Assembly (NCBI GenBank): GCA_964059195.1
Contig: CAXKWD010000001.1
Location: forward strand, 221,472,484 to 221,536,483
Direction of reading: 5' to 3'
Length of the DNA stretch: 64,000 nt
Origin: Ectobius pallidus
Lineage: Eukaryota; Arthropoda; Insecta; Blattodea; Ectobiidae
Below are positions 43,516 to 54,784 of the stretch, one piece after another. Position numbers and translations under genes: made by a program. The notes under the pieces were generated by a model. That model worked only from the letters and a program-made list of their open reading frames with translations. It was not told the origin of the DNA and made no database searches. Every line of letters starts with the position of its first letter. The stretch's first letter is position 1.

Positions 43516-44698
43516 TTGTTTCAAAATAAGTGTGTTTTATATTGTAAATTCATATACTGTCATCCATTAAATTGTTTTTAGAAATTCATTACGTTAAAAA
43601 ACCTAATTATATTATTGTATTGTATTGTATATATATTTAATTTCTGCAATTGGGCAAATGCCCGGTGGCAGAAAGAAAATTACAGTTAGCAATAAGTAAT
43701 AATGGCAAATTTATTGGTATTTTTTTTTAAAGTGTCATTTTCCACTATTTTTAATTTATAAATGCATTTTTTATTTTGCATTTTTTTACTTTTTATGGCC
43801 ATTAAATCCCTTGCTCTAGTAATGAAACGCCAAATAGGAGATTACGGCCATGCTAATTTAATAAGCAATCATTGAAAACATCGAAATTACGTCATGATAA
43901 AATCCCCTCTTCTTTAGATTTATAATGGGTGGGAAGTGGAAAGTATCGATCTTGAAGTTGCGATTATGTTTTCGATTAATCGTTTAGGCCAAAGAATTCG
44001 CGAATTCATATACAAAACAATTGATCGTAGGTGCGATAAAAATAAGGCGAGAAGTAGGGGTGATAGGTTGCATTTTTTCTTAGCCTTTGGATAAAATGTG
44101 CTACATGTCAAAAATTATTTCGAATTTCAAGAGTAGTCCATTAGCTTATTATTACCTACGTAAATTCCAAGCAAGCTGTTTCCTTAGTAACAATCTGAAA
44201 TAAATGAAGACGCAGTTCAGTTTAATCTCTATAGCAGAAGGCCATGTATTGATAAACACCATTCTGTAATTTGTTTTCAATTGCATTTATGTAGTAAAAA
44301 CAAGGGCGGCCATGTCAAAGGCATTCCTTTCGCCGAGTGTGCATTGGAAAACAACTTGGAGCTGTCCCAGAGGCGAACCGAGTGCGTCTGATGTGATAAA
44401 AACGTGATCTGGATGGAATAATTGAAAATAAATTGCACTTAAGGTGTTACAAAGATTGGTTACACCACACTTAAGCTATAATTTAAAACTGCATGCAACC
44501 TTGTGATCTATTTTATTTAATCATCAGGTGACGCATAATTTTGCATAATACATTTCACAGACTTTCTCCTTCATTTCCATTTCATACTATCTGCAGCCTG
44601 TAACTCAAGCTACCTCCGTCTTTTGTTTTCTTTACAGCACAAGTCTCTAACTTTTAATGTGCCTTTCTTTATGCCTTACTTTGCGTAGGATTGTCATA
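43516..44698. other. No recognised feature
   Basis: AT-rich; no gene or repeat family recognised. Confidence 0.4.
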
Positions 44699-45370
44699 GA
44701 CTATTCAACTCATACGCCGAGTATTTGATATTGACCAATAACGTTTAGCAATTTCTCAGATATAGACCAATCACGGCCGTTTATCTTGCAATATTCTTGT
44801 GGAATCGCGAGGATGGTGTTTTATCGTGATAAAACCGTCTGCTCGTTACTGGAGACGCAAGTATCAGTGTGCAGTGATTAACAGTCAGATGCTGCCACTA
44901 CGCGGCACGAAAACAGATTATTTTATGCAACATAACTTGTTTAGAAATTGAAATAATAGAAATGTACATTGATTAAGAACACAATTTCGATTCGGTGCAA
45001 GCCAGTTCGTGTGTTTTTATTCTGTTCTGCTGTTAGCTTACCTGAATGAAGTTAACTATGTCTTATATGCTCATTTGGTAGCACTGATTACACCAAGGAA
45101 GCTCGAATCGATTCATGGATGGTTGAGTCACAGCATGCCGTGATCTCACAACTTTTAGTTTTGTTTTTATACAACGAAGCACGAAAGTAATTATTATTTA
45201 TATAATCCGTTACATTTTATTCATGGAATAGTCTTAATAAATCCAACTCGAGTTGACGAACTAAATTCGCTCCTGCTGCGCAGTCGCGAATCTATCGATA
45301 AACTCGTCAACTCTCGTGGGATTACCTATGATAATCCCACGAAAGTTTACGAGTTTATCGAAAGATTCGC
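44699..45370 (-). mobile_element. Family M element, copy 2, with hairpin
   Basis: 44699-45243 between GACTATTCAA and GGAATAGTC, then the M hairpin on the right (CGAGTTGACGAAC with ACTCGTCAACTC) and a small extra palindrome CGTGGGATTACC/GGTAATCCCACG-type at 45316-45345. Confidence 0.7.
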
Positions 45371-45738
45371 GGCCGCTCAGCCCTCAGAGTTTGACGCTAA
45401 GATCCAATAATTACCCCCTAATTCGTATGCAAGTCACGTGATGGATTTAAACTAAGCTTGTTAATACATTCGAGCTAAGAACACTGTTCATACGTAATAA
45501 TCATTCCACTCAGGGTTGCCAGGTATGGTGATATTTCGCATTCTTGGCCGCTTTTTAAAACAGAAATGATCAATGATAGTGAATTGGCGACTGGCGATTA
45601 GATTTGGCTAGTAAAAAAATGAAGTGACTAATAATTGGCTACTTTTAAGTTTATAATGCGAGGGATGGAGCATAAGTCATAGGTAAGTAGGAGCAAATTT
45701 ATCTGATGAAACTCGTCAACTCGAGTTGGATTTATTAA

Positions 45739-46264
45739 GACTATTCCATGAACAAAAATGTGACGGATTATGCAAATAATAATTACTTTCTTGCTTTATT
45801 ACATAAAAACAAAACTAACAGCTGCGAGATCACGGCATAGCCTACTATGAATCAACCATCCATGACCATCCATGATTCGAGTTACCATGTTGTGACCAAT
45901 GCTACCAATGGTGCATATAAGACATAGTTAACCTAATTCAGGTAGGCTAATAGCAGCACAGAAACGTTCTTGCACCGAATAGAAATTGTGTTTTTGTACA
46001 TTTATATAATTTCAATTTCCAAACAAGTTATGTTGCGTAAAATAATCTGTTTTTGTGTTGCTTAAAGGTAGCATTTGACGTATTAATCACTGCACACTGA
46101 TTCTTACGTGTCCAGTAACGAGCAGACGTTTTACCTGATAAAACGGCATCCTCGTGATTCCTACTAGAATATTGTAAGATAAAGGATCGTGATTGGTCTA
46201 TATCCGAGGAATTGCTAAATGTTAATGGTCAATATCAAGCTCGTGGCGTATGAGTTGAATAGTC
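45739..46264 (+). mobile_element. Family M element, copy 3
   Basis: GACTATTCCATGAAC to GTATGAGTTGAATAGTC, collinear with copy 1; preceded by half of the M hairpin (45694-45730). Confidence 0.75.
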
Positions 46265-46294
46265 AATAACAACACAAATTAGGATTGTTTTAGG

Positions 46295-46510
46295 ATACCT
46301 GACCCAAATACAAAATTTTATTTTATACGATCTTTCGTTCTGAAGGTAGACTGTTCACAGACATTCACACACACACACACACAGACATGTTCCCGAACAT
46401 AGTATGTTTGGATTCAGGGTGCCTCAAAACGTGTATTTATGTTAAAAACTCAACTTCGAATTTGGGGGTCGAAAACAATAGGCCTACTTCCTCTACCTGT
46501 ATAAGGATAG
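46295..46510 (-). mobile_element. Family L element, left part (minus strand)
   Basis: AACTCAACTTCGAATTTGGG and CTACTTCCTCTACC match the left end of L in reverse. Includes a (CA)n run at 46368-46383. Confidence 0.65.
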
Positions 46511-46519
46511 AAGAAGTAA

Positions 46520-46920
46520 TCTATATTAATAAAAGGACGTGTCTGTCTTCCTCCGTCTGTCTGTCTGTCCGCGATGCCCAGCGAAATCTACAGAACGCAG
46601 AGATCTGAAATTTTAAACATTATTCCAAATTATTCCATAAACCAGATTCCGTGCGGGAATGTCAAGTTACGATCCACGGCAACAATATTTGTAAGTACCA
46701 CTAATTAGTTACGTCGTGCAAAAAACAGTTAACCGTATTTAAAATAGCAGAAATGCATAATACAAATTTTCTTACCAAAAAATGAACTGAGTTTGTATAA
46801 ACTGTTTTTTATAGAAATAGATTGAATAAAATTAGATTCAAACAAATTAAAGACGTAACTATTACAAGTTGGATTCTTCTTTGGAATACACAAATTTAAT
46901 ATCTCTTAACTAATATATTA
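46520..46920 (+). mobile_element. Helitron-like fragment (5' end only)
   Basis: After a host A: TCTATATTAATAAAAGGACG, then GTCTGTCTGTCTGTCCGCG. GATCTGAAATTTTAAACAT is shared in reverse with 6082. No hairpin or CTRR end before E copy 3. Confidence 0.5.
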
Positions 46921-46922
46921 TA

Positions 46923-47456
46923 CAGGGTGTTAATGAATAACACCGAAATATTTTACCTGTGTATAGAGGGGACATAGACATGTAACTTTTATTAGGAGAT
47001 TTTTGCTCTATGGATTCAATTCTTCCTGTTACAGCATAAAATCTCCCAGGGCATGGCCGCCACTAACTTCTAACACTTGAAAAAATGCAAAAGAAAGGAA
47101 CTTCGTTGTTAACAATGGAGTTATGGAAAAAAAAAACACTAATGCAGTGATGGCCAGTCATGTGATTAGTCTGTAAATTTTCCAGTTTATGAAAACTGTA
47201 AATTATGATATAGCTGTTGACGATTGATTAAGAGTCAGGTTTTTATCGATCACAAGGAAGGCATGAAGTCATTTTAATGAACATTTTAACCCTATTTCGC
47301 GTAATTATGACTTATGAGCACCAAATTGTAATGACTTGAATGCCCTGTAGCATACACATTTTACGTCATAGAGCAAAAATCACCTAATAAAAGTTGCTTG
47401 TCTAAGTCCCCTCTATATACAGGTAGAATATTTCGGTGTTATTTATTAACACCCTG
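46923..47456. mobile_element. Family E MITE, copy 3
   Basis: CAGGGTGTTAATGAATAACAC to GTGTTATTTATTAACACCCTG, TA on both sides (46921-46922, 47457-47458), 534 bp. Confidence 0.85.
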
Positions 47457-47884
47457 TATAATTATTCAGAAGACCTCAGAATTGACTCTCCATTCGATTT
47501 TATAACAATTATCATACTCTTAATCTTAGTTATGTGTTACGCGCTGTTACATGGCTTCATGACGTGCAGTTGTCAAGCAACTGTTTGTTTAATGTATTCA
47601 GATGAGCAAAAACTATTAAGTGGTATCGTGCATGAACTGGAGGTAATTAAAACATGTAAACTGCTATGAATGCCTCTTATTCATCCGCGTAATGCAAAAA
47701 CCGTGCAAGTCACTTCCTAGAAATCTTATATTTCATTATTAATTTTATTGCATGAATGGTGATAACGGGCGACTTAATGGGCTTCAAAGGACGAGCTATC
47801 TTTTCATTAAGAGTAACATAAGGCACTTTTAAGGATTTCTTATAGTTTTGCTCAGTATTTTCAACTTTTTAAAAGTCTCCCTCG

Positions 47885-48130
47885 GCCATTTCATAAAATA
47901 TGGGAATTTTTCCCTCAAAGAGAGAAGTTATAAAATTATTGTAATTGGGCTTTCAAATATAGGTTTAAAACCTCAAATTCACTCAATATTAAGGACTTAG
48001 GTGTATCTGAAGTGGTTTCATATGTAAAATCTGTCTATTTACTTATTTATTGCATTGAGTTACTTTTTTGCCATTTTTAGCATGATTTTAACACTCTTTA
48101 ATACCAAGTAGTCAAGAGTAATCAGCTATA
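47885..48130 (-). mobile_element. Family P fragment carrying the empty hAT site
   Basis: Reverse complement of 13135-13190 joined to 13627-13832: GGCCATTTCATAAAATATGG, then GGTGTATCTGAAGTGGTTTC, then CATGATTTTAACACTC (48081-48096), where the 13-kb copy has the hAT MITE. Single ATTTTAAC at 48085-48092. Confidence 0.85.
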
Positions 48131-48167
48131 TCCATTATCACTGTTACCAAAAAAATAAAATAAATTT

Positions 48168-48517
48168 ACCGAGCGAGGTGGCCGAGATGGTAACGTCTTG
48201 GACTCGCATTCGGGAGTTCCCAGGTTCAAATCCTATGGCCGCCAGTTTGACATGGGGTTTTTTCATGGTTTCCCCAGTCGTAAGGGCAAATGCCGAATTG
48301 GATATTTACGTACCATGAATCATCCTCACCATTTCATCCTGTATCATATCCAGTTAAATTAATATCAGTTGAAATTTACTCCATAAGAATACACCTACAA
48401 TAGAAACAATTGACAACCAATAGTTCCATGGCCTACTCTACTGTATAGATACAGATCCTGAACTCGTAATATGGCCTCGAAGCTAAAAGGAGTATAAATA
48501 CAGCTGAAATAAAAAAA
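48168..48517 (+). repeat. SINE family B, copy 7 (near full length)
   Basis: ACCGAGCGAGGTGGCCGAGA, GATGGTAACGTCTTGGACTC and GGTTCAAATCCTATGG head, then the complete B body and an A-rich end. Very similar to 28200-28548. Confidence 0.87.
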
Positions 48518-48835
48518 AATACTTATCTGATAGTCATATAGATATATGTGCCACTTAAACTTGATTAATTACTACTAAATGAAAACACTGGCGTTTAGTG
48601 CTAACCCTTGGAGATTTGCATGTGGTTTCACTTAATATATTTTTTGCGTGGTGACGGAACTGAGAGAATGTGAGTGGTTAAATGCACATTTCCGTGTACT
48701 GGAACCCACCCCTTCTCGTCACTTCTTGAAAACTCACATCGGAGTCACGGACCTTTTCATACGCATTAAAGCACATGACACGTCTAGCTGGACTGTATGA
48801 ATTAACCACACTAATTATACAGCAAATAAAGCCGC

Positions 48836-49225
48836 TATCGGCGTAATGATTCAGGTTCTCACAATTACAATTAAAATTGTAATGAAAATAACCACTTACC
48901 TCATCACAAAAAATGTTGAAAATGTCCTCCTCCTTGCATCCACACAAAGTTGGCAAATTTTGACCGCTACACTTTATTTTTCAAGTTCCGCCATATATTA
49001 TAGTCACATACTGTTAGAAGACTTAAAGGCAATATCACAAGATAAATTAACTCTATCTTGGAAGCTGAACTTTGCGCGTGAAAGAAAGTTTCCTAAAAAG
49101 GTGCCAGTGTTGTGTGGATGCAAGAGGAGGACATTTCCAACATCCCTTGTGTTGAGGTTCGTGGATATTTTCTTTGTAATTTTAACTTTAATTGTGAGAA
49201 CTTGAACCATTACACAGTTAGGGGC
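48836..49225. repeat. Inverted-repeat element with about 120-bp arms
   Basis: 48840-48960 and 49099-49217 are inverted copies at roughly 80% identity (shared AAATGTCCTCCTC and TTGCATCCACACAA). Because both arms are open, matching peptides (NFNCNCENLNHY, NFNFNCENLNHY) appear on opposite strands. Likely a MITE; no clear end or target duplication. Confidence 0.65.
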
Positions 49226-49418
49226 TTTAGTTGCGTAGATATTTCACCCAATCGCTCGGGAGTTAGAACTTGTGGTCGCCGCGACGCAGAAACCCGCCCG
49301 ATTGGCCAATTCTTCCGTGAAACGCACTGTATTATACAAAATGATAAAAATGCAGTGGTTGTGTTCAATAAATGCTTATGAAAGAACTGTCATTTTGCAG
49401 TCGCATATAGCCTAATGG

Positions 49419-49495
49419 AAATGTCGCGGCCCTGTAAGGCCCGGGCGGCTTGGGTCGCTTAAATCCTACAAGGGAGAGGTAAAACTACGACAAAG
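49419..49495 (+). repeat. SINE family A 3' fragment
   Basis: TCGCGGCCCTGTAAGGCCCG, GGCGGCTTGGGTCGCTTAAA and GGTAAAACTACGAC match the tail-side part of SINE A on the plus strand. Confidence 0.8.
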
Positions 49496-50039
49496 AGAAG
49501 AGAAATATTATTATTATTAAATCTCCAAGTACAAGAGCCCTATTTTACCTATGTATGCTAGGGCTAGAAGAGAAATAATGTAAATCAAATTGAGGTGAAT
49601 ATTACGTGCAGATAATTAATCAATTAATGACGGACTGCGCAGAAAACACTTTTGGAAATGGCAAGAGTTTTCTATCTGCGATGTTGTATTGTTTCAGGAC
49701 GTGATTTCTCTCGTGGTTTCCAATCTCGAGATCAAAGAAATTAACAAATCTTCGCATGCTCTGAGGTTATCAGTGTTATTGTGTCTCTGTGCCCCTATGA
49801 CCCGGTTTCCATTCCCGAGAACTCATCTTGCTCAATACATGGTGGTCATGTGCGGTTTATGAGTAGAGGTCAGTAAGTCGTGTCATTTCAGGACCTGTCC
49901 CGTAGCGTAATGGTCAGAGCTTGTGAGTAGACCATACGTAGATTTTCATGTTGTGTAAATTATAAAAGTAAATGGTGCAAAGTACTTTCCACAAAATTTC
50001 TCACATTTTAAGATTTGTATTGTTTGTACATAATCAGTT
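49496..50039. other. No recognised feature
   Basis: Unassigned. Confidence 0.35.
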
Positions 50040-50455
50040 CAGCCATTAAGAAAGTAGAGTTTGTTAATGATAGGCTTTCTTGTGTTATTCTAAGAGGACG
50101 GTGGTGTGACATCATAGTTATGAATGTCCATGCACCAACAGAGGATAAAGACGATGATAACAAGGACAGTTTTTTTTTCAGGAAATAGAACGAACATTTG
50201 ATCAGTTTCCGGCATAACAACTGAAAATTGTATTAGGAGATTTCAATGCGAAAGTAGGAAGGGAGGATATTTTCAAATTCTGAAATCAGGATAAGCTTGT
50301 TTTTATACAGTTCAGAAACTCTTATCTTCTCGTCTTCTGTCCAGAAATCTAAAAATAAAAATTTATAAGACAATTATCCTGCCGGTTATGTTATATGGAT
50401 GTGAGACATGGCCCCATCTGAGAGTGTTTGAAAACAGGGGGCTTACGATCATTAA
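50040..50455 (+). pseudogene. LINE ORF2 with internal deletion: endonuclease joined to post-RT region
   Basis: 50055-50165 reads FVNDRLSCVILRGRWCDIIV and MNVHAPTEDKDDDN; after a frameshift 50222-50276 reads KIVLGDFNAKVGREDIF, whose GDFNAKVG is the APE-type endonuclease motif with catalytic Asp and Asn. It then jumps to KLLSSRLLSRNLKIKIYKTI and ILPVMLYGCETW (50310-50410), normally found beyond the reverse transcriptase. The whole RT domain is missing. Continues briefly as LRVFENRG. The fragment at 23236-23612 is the following part of the same kind of protein. Confidence 0.85.
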
Positions 50456-50500
50456 TACAATTAGGTGTTCTATCTAACCTTTGTTTTCTTTCTGTTTCAG

Positions 50501-50539
50501 GTAAGTGGTGCTTCTTGTGACAGCTGTTTGACTGTAAGT
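50501..50539 (+). promoter_or_regulatory. Candidate recursive splice site (ratchet point) 3
   Basis: The best of the three: branch-point consensus CTAAC (in TATCTAACC), a 20-nt pyrimidine-rich run TTTGTTTTCTTTCTGTTTCAG, joined at 50501 to GTAAGT. A second GTAAGT follows at 50534, leaving a 33-nt RS-exon (50501-50533). Confidence 0.5.
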
Positions 50540-51365
50540 TGACAAAACAAATGCTAGACCCTAATTAACTAGTTTTGATTAGTTGAAGACCTGAAGTAAA
50601 TTATGATCTAAGTGTCATTTTTCAGTTTTTCCGGAATCGTGGTCTAAGTGCCAAACCCGTATTAGTAAATAGTGATCTAAGTGCCAAATATGTCTCTGTT
50701 AGTTCTGACCGTTGCTAAGAGATAGTGTTGGCAATCCTGGCGCATAAAATCTCACTTTTCTCAAAACTTGGAAAAAGGCACTTAGATCATAATTTACTTC
50801 AGGTCTTCAGTTAGTTTAACTGGTTTTGATTAGTTTACTTGATAATTGGTCTTAAACGTATTAAGGTTGTTTTTTAAACAGTACTACATTACGTACTTTG
50901 GGCTTCCCAGTTTTAGGTAAATTTCAAATAAAGGCTGCCTATTTCTGTCGTGATTTCCGAAAATGTATTTATAAACTGAATATTTGGCGATGTGGATTAG
51001 TAGTTCTGACGTCGTGTGTCCACGCACGTACTGCACTTTTCTTATTCTCTACAAATTGTGAACGGGATTCAGAGCTGAGATTGCACAGAAGTCTTGTTAT
51101 GAATTCAAGAGGTATTGGAAATATAAAACAGACCCGTTCCGTTACGCTTATAGATTCTCAAGTGTTTTCAATTCAACATGCACCATCTGTAAGTTCTGAA
51201 TAGAGATTTGGTATACTGGCAAGAAGAGTAGTGTTCGTTAGACAAATCGAAATCGAGATAACACTGTCTAAATTTGTTTGAGGAATTCGGAAGCCGAGAT
51301 TTCAGTCGGAGAAAGGCCCCGTGCGGGTAAATAGTTCTTTATATTTAATTATAGGATATTTGATA
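50540..51365. other. Unassigned
   Basis: GACCTGAAGTAAATTATGATC (about 50587) recurs inverted at 50785 (GATCATAATTTACTTCAGGTC): a roughly 200-bp unit with 20-bp inverted ends, 50587-50806, may be a small MITE. The 101-codon frame at 50898-51203 has no motif. Confidence 0.45.
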
Positions 51366-51369
51366 ATAT

Positions 51370-51475
51370 TATAGCAAAATTCTTCTGACACTGGGATTTG
51401 AACCCAGGACCCTTGACTATCCATGCCGTTGCTCTACCAACTGAGCCAAGCCAGAGTCCACTTCACAGCGCCAGA
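51370..51475 (-). repeat. SINE family R, single arm
   Basis: Minus strand: GGCTCAGTTGGTAGAGCAAC and GGGTTCAAATCCCAGTGTC. The anticodon-stem region does not pair, so not a tRNA gene. Confidence 0.7.
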
Positions 51476-51604
51476 TGGAACCTCTCTCCTATGACTGATT
51501 GCCCTTAATGGTCTACCTCACTGACAGACAAGTTATGTCATATGCAGTACTGTGAGGCTCACTAAGTAGTGATTTTTGTGACCGGGCTTCCACTGTTATT
51601 GTAC

Positions 51605-51785
51605 AGTTAACATTGGTCCCACGTTATGGTAAATGTCTCGATTTTGGTGGCGAATATGTTAAAAAATAGCTGAACACTTGCTGTATCTGTTGCAATAAAT
51701 ATTTCCATGAAATTGCATTCTGTTTCCGTAGACAATCCCAGGAAAACTTATTTTGTGCACGGCCCCCGTAGCCTACTAAGAGGAA
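51605..51785 (+). pseudogene. mariner terminal remnant (family H, copy 5)
   Basis: GTTGGTCC-type start, GGTGGCGAATATGTTAAAAA (GEYVE in the protein) and the terminal GAAATTGCATTCTGTTTCCG; no catalytic part. Confidence 0.65.
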
Positions 51786-51831
51786 AATTTTTATTTGGAC
51801 AGAAGAAGTTTTGTGTTTTACATGAAATTTT

Positions 51832-52506
51832 AGGTAGATTCCGAAGAAAAATCTACCAATCGATACCATGTCATGACTTTCGAAAAATTATTTCATTTCT
51901 TTATATTTCATGCCTCCCTAAGTACGAAACCACCGCCCGTTCAAAAAAAAAATTATAGGCTCTATATATATTTTACACGCTAGCGGCCGTAATTTTAAAG
52001 ATAGGCCTATTTGAACCAAATTTTATCGGGGCCTATGTTATTTCTGGGCCCAATGATTCGGACAAGTTCGTTAATAAGCAAAATTGGCCCAAGAGGGGGT
52101 TGAAATTTTGAAAAAATTATATCTCGGCCCCTATGAAGTATAGAGGGAAACTTTGTTTGAATAAATTAGAGTACTCCCTATGGAGTTCATAGCGACACCA
52201 ACGATTCGGGGGTTTTGGGGGTACGAGTGGGGGTGGCGGGATGGAAATTCGAAATTTTTGAAACCACGTCTTGTGGGGTATCGCTGAAAAGCTCTTGATG
52301 AGTACTCTACAAATCAATAACTGGTTTCTCGATAGTTCTTATATAATGCGAGGTTTGAAAAAGTGCTCTTTCCTCTTTTTTGCAGTTATTATTGCGGGTT
52401 TGTCATGCCAAGGCTAAAGAAGGAGAGTGCTGCGCAGCGACAGTAAATTAAACCAAAAGAACTTTGAAATCTACCTCAGACTGTAGGCCTGCCTAAAGGG
52501 ATTTTT
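51832..52506 (-). mobile_element. Family D element, copy 5
   Basis: AGGTAGATTCCGAAG with a terminal hairpin (GGTAGATT/AAATCTACC), body as in copy 4, end CTACCTCAGACTGTAGGCC and GCCTAAAGGGATTTTT. Confidence 0.82.
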
Positions 52507-53398
52507 AAATTCGATTACAGGTTTCGTATACTTATATGAATTAGATGATTGGCACAAAAAATCGCAGCAATGTAACTTATTACATAGCCTATTTAAAAAA
52601 TTGGAGATTTTCCCTTTAACTGACAAACCACTTTATAATTCAGTTTGTTGTTTAAAGTATGAGAATATAATTGCCCGAAGAGCAAGATAATGACATTAGT
52701 TATTGCCTGGTTCTTATGCACACTGTCATCTTGCTTGAACAGGGTCGTGGGATGCAAGCTTCTCTTCTCGTCTCTTAATTGCTTCCGCATGAACACAAGC
52801 CAGGGAAATCGCTTTGATGGCGGATGAATGGCTCCGATTTCCAGAAATATCTGCCTACAAATACGCCCGTTAAACAAACACGTCTTAATTGCGGCGGCGG
52901 CTCTGGAAATGTTTCTTTCACGCGCTGCTTTTGTTTCCCCACCCAGCCTTCTGTTTCAAAGCGACGTTCAGATTTTTCTGCGTTTTGCTTTTGTTTTATG
53001 TGCAGTTCACTTTAAGTTCATTTGTTACAGTTGATTACAATAAAGGAAATCCTCAAAGAGAAATGTATTGTAAGAATAAAACTGTAAAATACAGTAAATT
53101 GAGGCAGTTATTTTTGTATAATATGCTTATTTATTAAGTTATATGTAACGTAACAATATCAATGACGTACAGTACACGGAACATTGTTCAAACTTTGATT
53201 GCAGCAATTCAAACTATACAATAAACAACCTTTTTTTAAAATAAAATCAATTTTGTTCGTGTTAATTTTAATATTATACTAAATTCAGTTCATTTCGTGT
53301 ATTTTAATGTGCATTGCTTTGAAGTTAAACCGCTAAGACAAGCCCTGATCTTTCCCGCACGCCGCCACCTACCATCTATTCCAAAAGACGAGAACTTA
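52507..53398. other. Unique-looking sequence, GC-balanced at 52730-53010
   Basis: 52730-53010 (around GCGGCGGCGGCTCTGGAAATG) stands out by composition from its AT-rich setting and matches no repeat here. Overlapping 63-, 68- and 82-codon plus-strand frames lack motifs. Could be a regulatory or conserved non-coding segment; nothing proves it. Confidence 0.35.
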
Positions 53399-53557
53399 CA
53401 GGTTTCACTATAGTTACATTACGTAGGCCATGATTGAACTGCTCGTTGATATTTGCAACTCATTAAGTAATTAAGTAATAGTAGAAGCGAATAGAGAACG
53501 TCATGGCTGCTGGAACACAGGAGGCCTGGCTTCACAAGTACTGGTTGCCATGGCGAC
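53399..53557 (+). repeat. 159-bp direct repeat, unit 1
   Basis: CAGGTTTCACTATAGTTACA to GGTTGCCATGGCGAC; unit 2 at 54957-55116 is about 90% identical. Ends in an X-box-like GTTGCCATGGCGAC (53544-53557). Confidence 0.85.
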
Positions 53558-53605
53558 TATCAGCTGATAGCCTATAGGCTATTCCTCACACGTAGAGAAA
53601 GAAAA

Positions 53606-53854
53606 ATGGTATATGGACATGGATCAGGGAACTCTATTTTGTACAACCCCTCATTATTAAAACAAAAAGCTTGGCCTCCACGATCACCGGACCTAAACCC
53701 AATTGACCTTTTTTTTGTTAGGAGATTTGAAACTTTTGGGTTTGGAACCCCTGTACAAGATGCAGGGTCTTTGCATTGTGGAAGTCTGCGAAACAATACA
53801 CATTTCATCAGAACACATCAGCGCATCCTGGTCATCGACGTCATGAAGAATTAA
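53606..53854 (+). pseudogene. mariner/Tc1-type transposase C-terminal fragment
   Basis: The frame contains AWPPRSPDLNPIDLFF, the segment around the third catalytic Asp of mariner-like DDE transposases, then ETFGFGTPVQDAGSL, matching the family's LVYETPV region. The W-G expected after FF is altered and the end is unrelated. Only about 80 codons remain. It differs from family H (which has YSPDFAP), so it is another lineage. The reverse-strand 78-codon frame is a shadow. Confidence 0.75.
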
Positions 53855-54245
53855 CAACAGTGGGGGTGAGCAGTCGACTCGTGTTTGTTAAAAACGGCGG
53901 GGCTTTTAAAATGCTAATGGGTTGAAACAATGGCTGCTTCAAACAATGAGGTTGTTTACCTCGGACTGGTTTCAATTAAGCAGCTTCTGTTTAGTTACAA
54001 AACAAATGACAGTCATTACTGACACAGTGGCAACGAGAGCTGTTATGCATTGTAATACCCGACAAAACAGTTACCCGAAATTATTCTCACATCAGGTCAT
54101 TTTGATTAAATAACAAAACAGAATAACTGGTGCAGTAGAGACCCGCTCATCCGGTTAACCCAGTCGGGGTTTAAACTAAATTCCGTGGAGCTACATCCCT
54201 GGACAGACTAGACCTACCATCCGACCGCTGCGTCAACTTCCGTAG

Positions 54246-54292
54246 GCAGATGGCAGGATTGGGGGCATGTGGTCAGCATGCCGATACCCACG
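54246..54292 (+). repeat. SINE B-variant head fragment
   Basis: GATGGCAGGATTGGGGGCATG to GATACCCACGG matches the head of B copy 4. Confidence 0.65.
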
Positions 54293-54470
54293 GCTTTTAA
54301 TAGTGTTTTCCGTGACCGGAGCCGACACTTCTTTATCAAGTAGCTCCTCAGTTTGTATCACGAGGCTGAGTGCACCCCGTTCCAGACCTTCCTACCTCAG
54401 AAAAATCCGAGGAGTTACCGGGGATCGAACCTGTGTCTGCTGATCCATAGTTAGCGACGCTAAACAACTG
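54293..54470 (-). repeat. SINE family Q, copy 2
   Basis: CCGTGACCGGAGCCGACACTT, TGAGTGCACCCCGTTCCAGAC and CGGGGATCGAACCTGTGTC (B box in reverse) match Q copy 1. Confidence 0.75.
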
Positions 54471-54474
54471 ATAT

Positions 54475-54784
54475 ATAAAAACCTGATCCTTAATCATTCA
54501 TCAACAGCTATATCATAATGTAGTGTTTCCATAATCTGCAAAATTTACAGACGAATGAAATGTCTGGCCGCCACTGAATTAGTTTTTTATTCATAACTCC
54601 AGTGTTAACAACGAAGTTCATTTGTTTTGCATTTTTTCAAATGTTAGAAGTCAGTGGCGGCTATGCCCTGGGAGATTGTAACAGGAAAAGTTGAATCCAT
54701 AGAGCAAAAATCTAATAACAGTTGCTTGTCTATGTCCCCTCTATACACAGGTAAAATATTTCGGTGTTCTTCATTAACGTTCTG
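54475..54784. mobile_element. Family E MITE, copy 4 (left part missing)
   Basis: CATTCATCAACAGCTATATC to TATTTCGGTGTTCTTCATT and a mutated terminus CGTTCTG followed by TA. Confidence 0.75.

Noticed and set aside
45681..45688. AGGTAAGT as a fourth ratchet point
   Set aside because: Upstream sequence (GCATAAGTCAT) has no pyrimidine tract, and no second GTAAGT follows closely.
48678..49381. Matching cysteine-bearing peptides on opposite strands (92 and 89 codons)
   Set aside because: They are the two arms of one inverted repeat, so the similarity is due to the DNA structure and not to paired genes.
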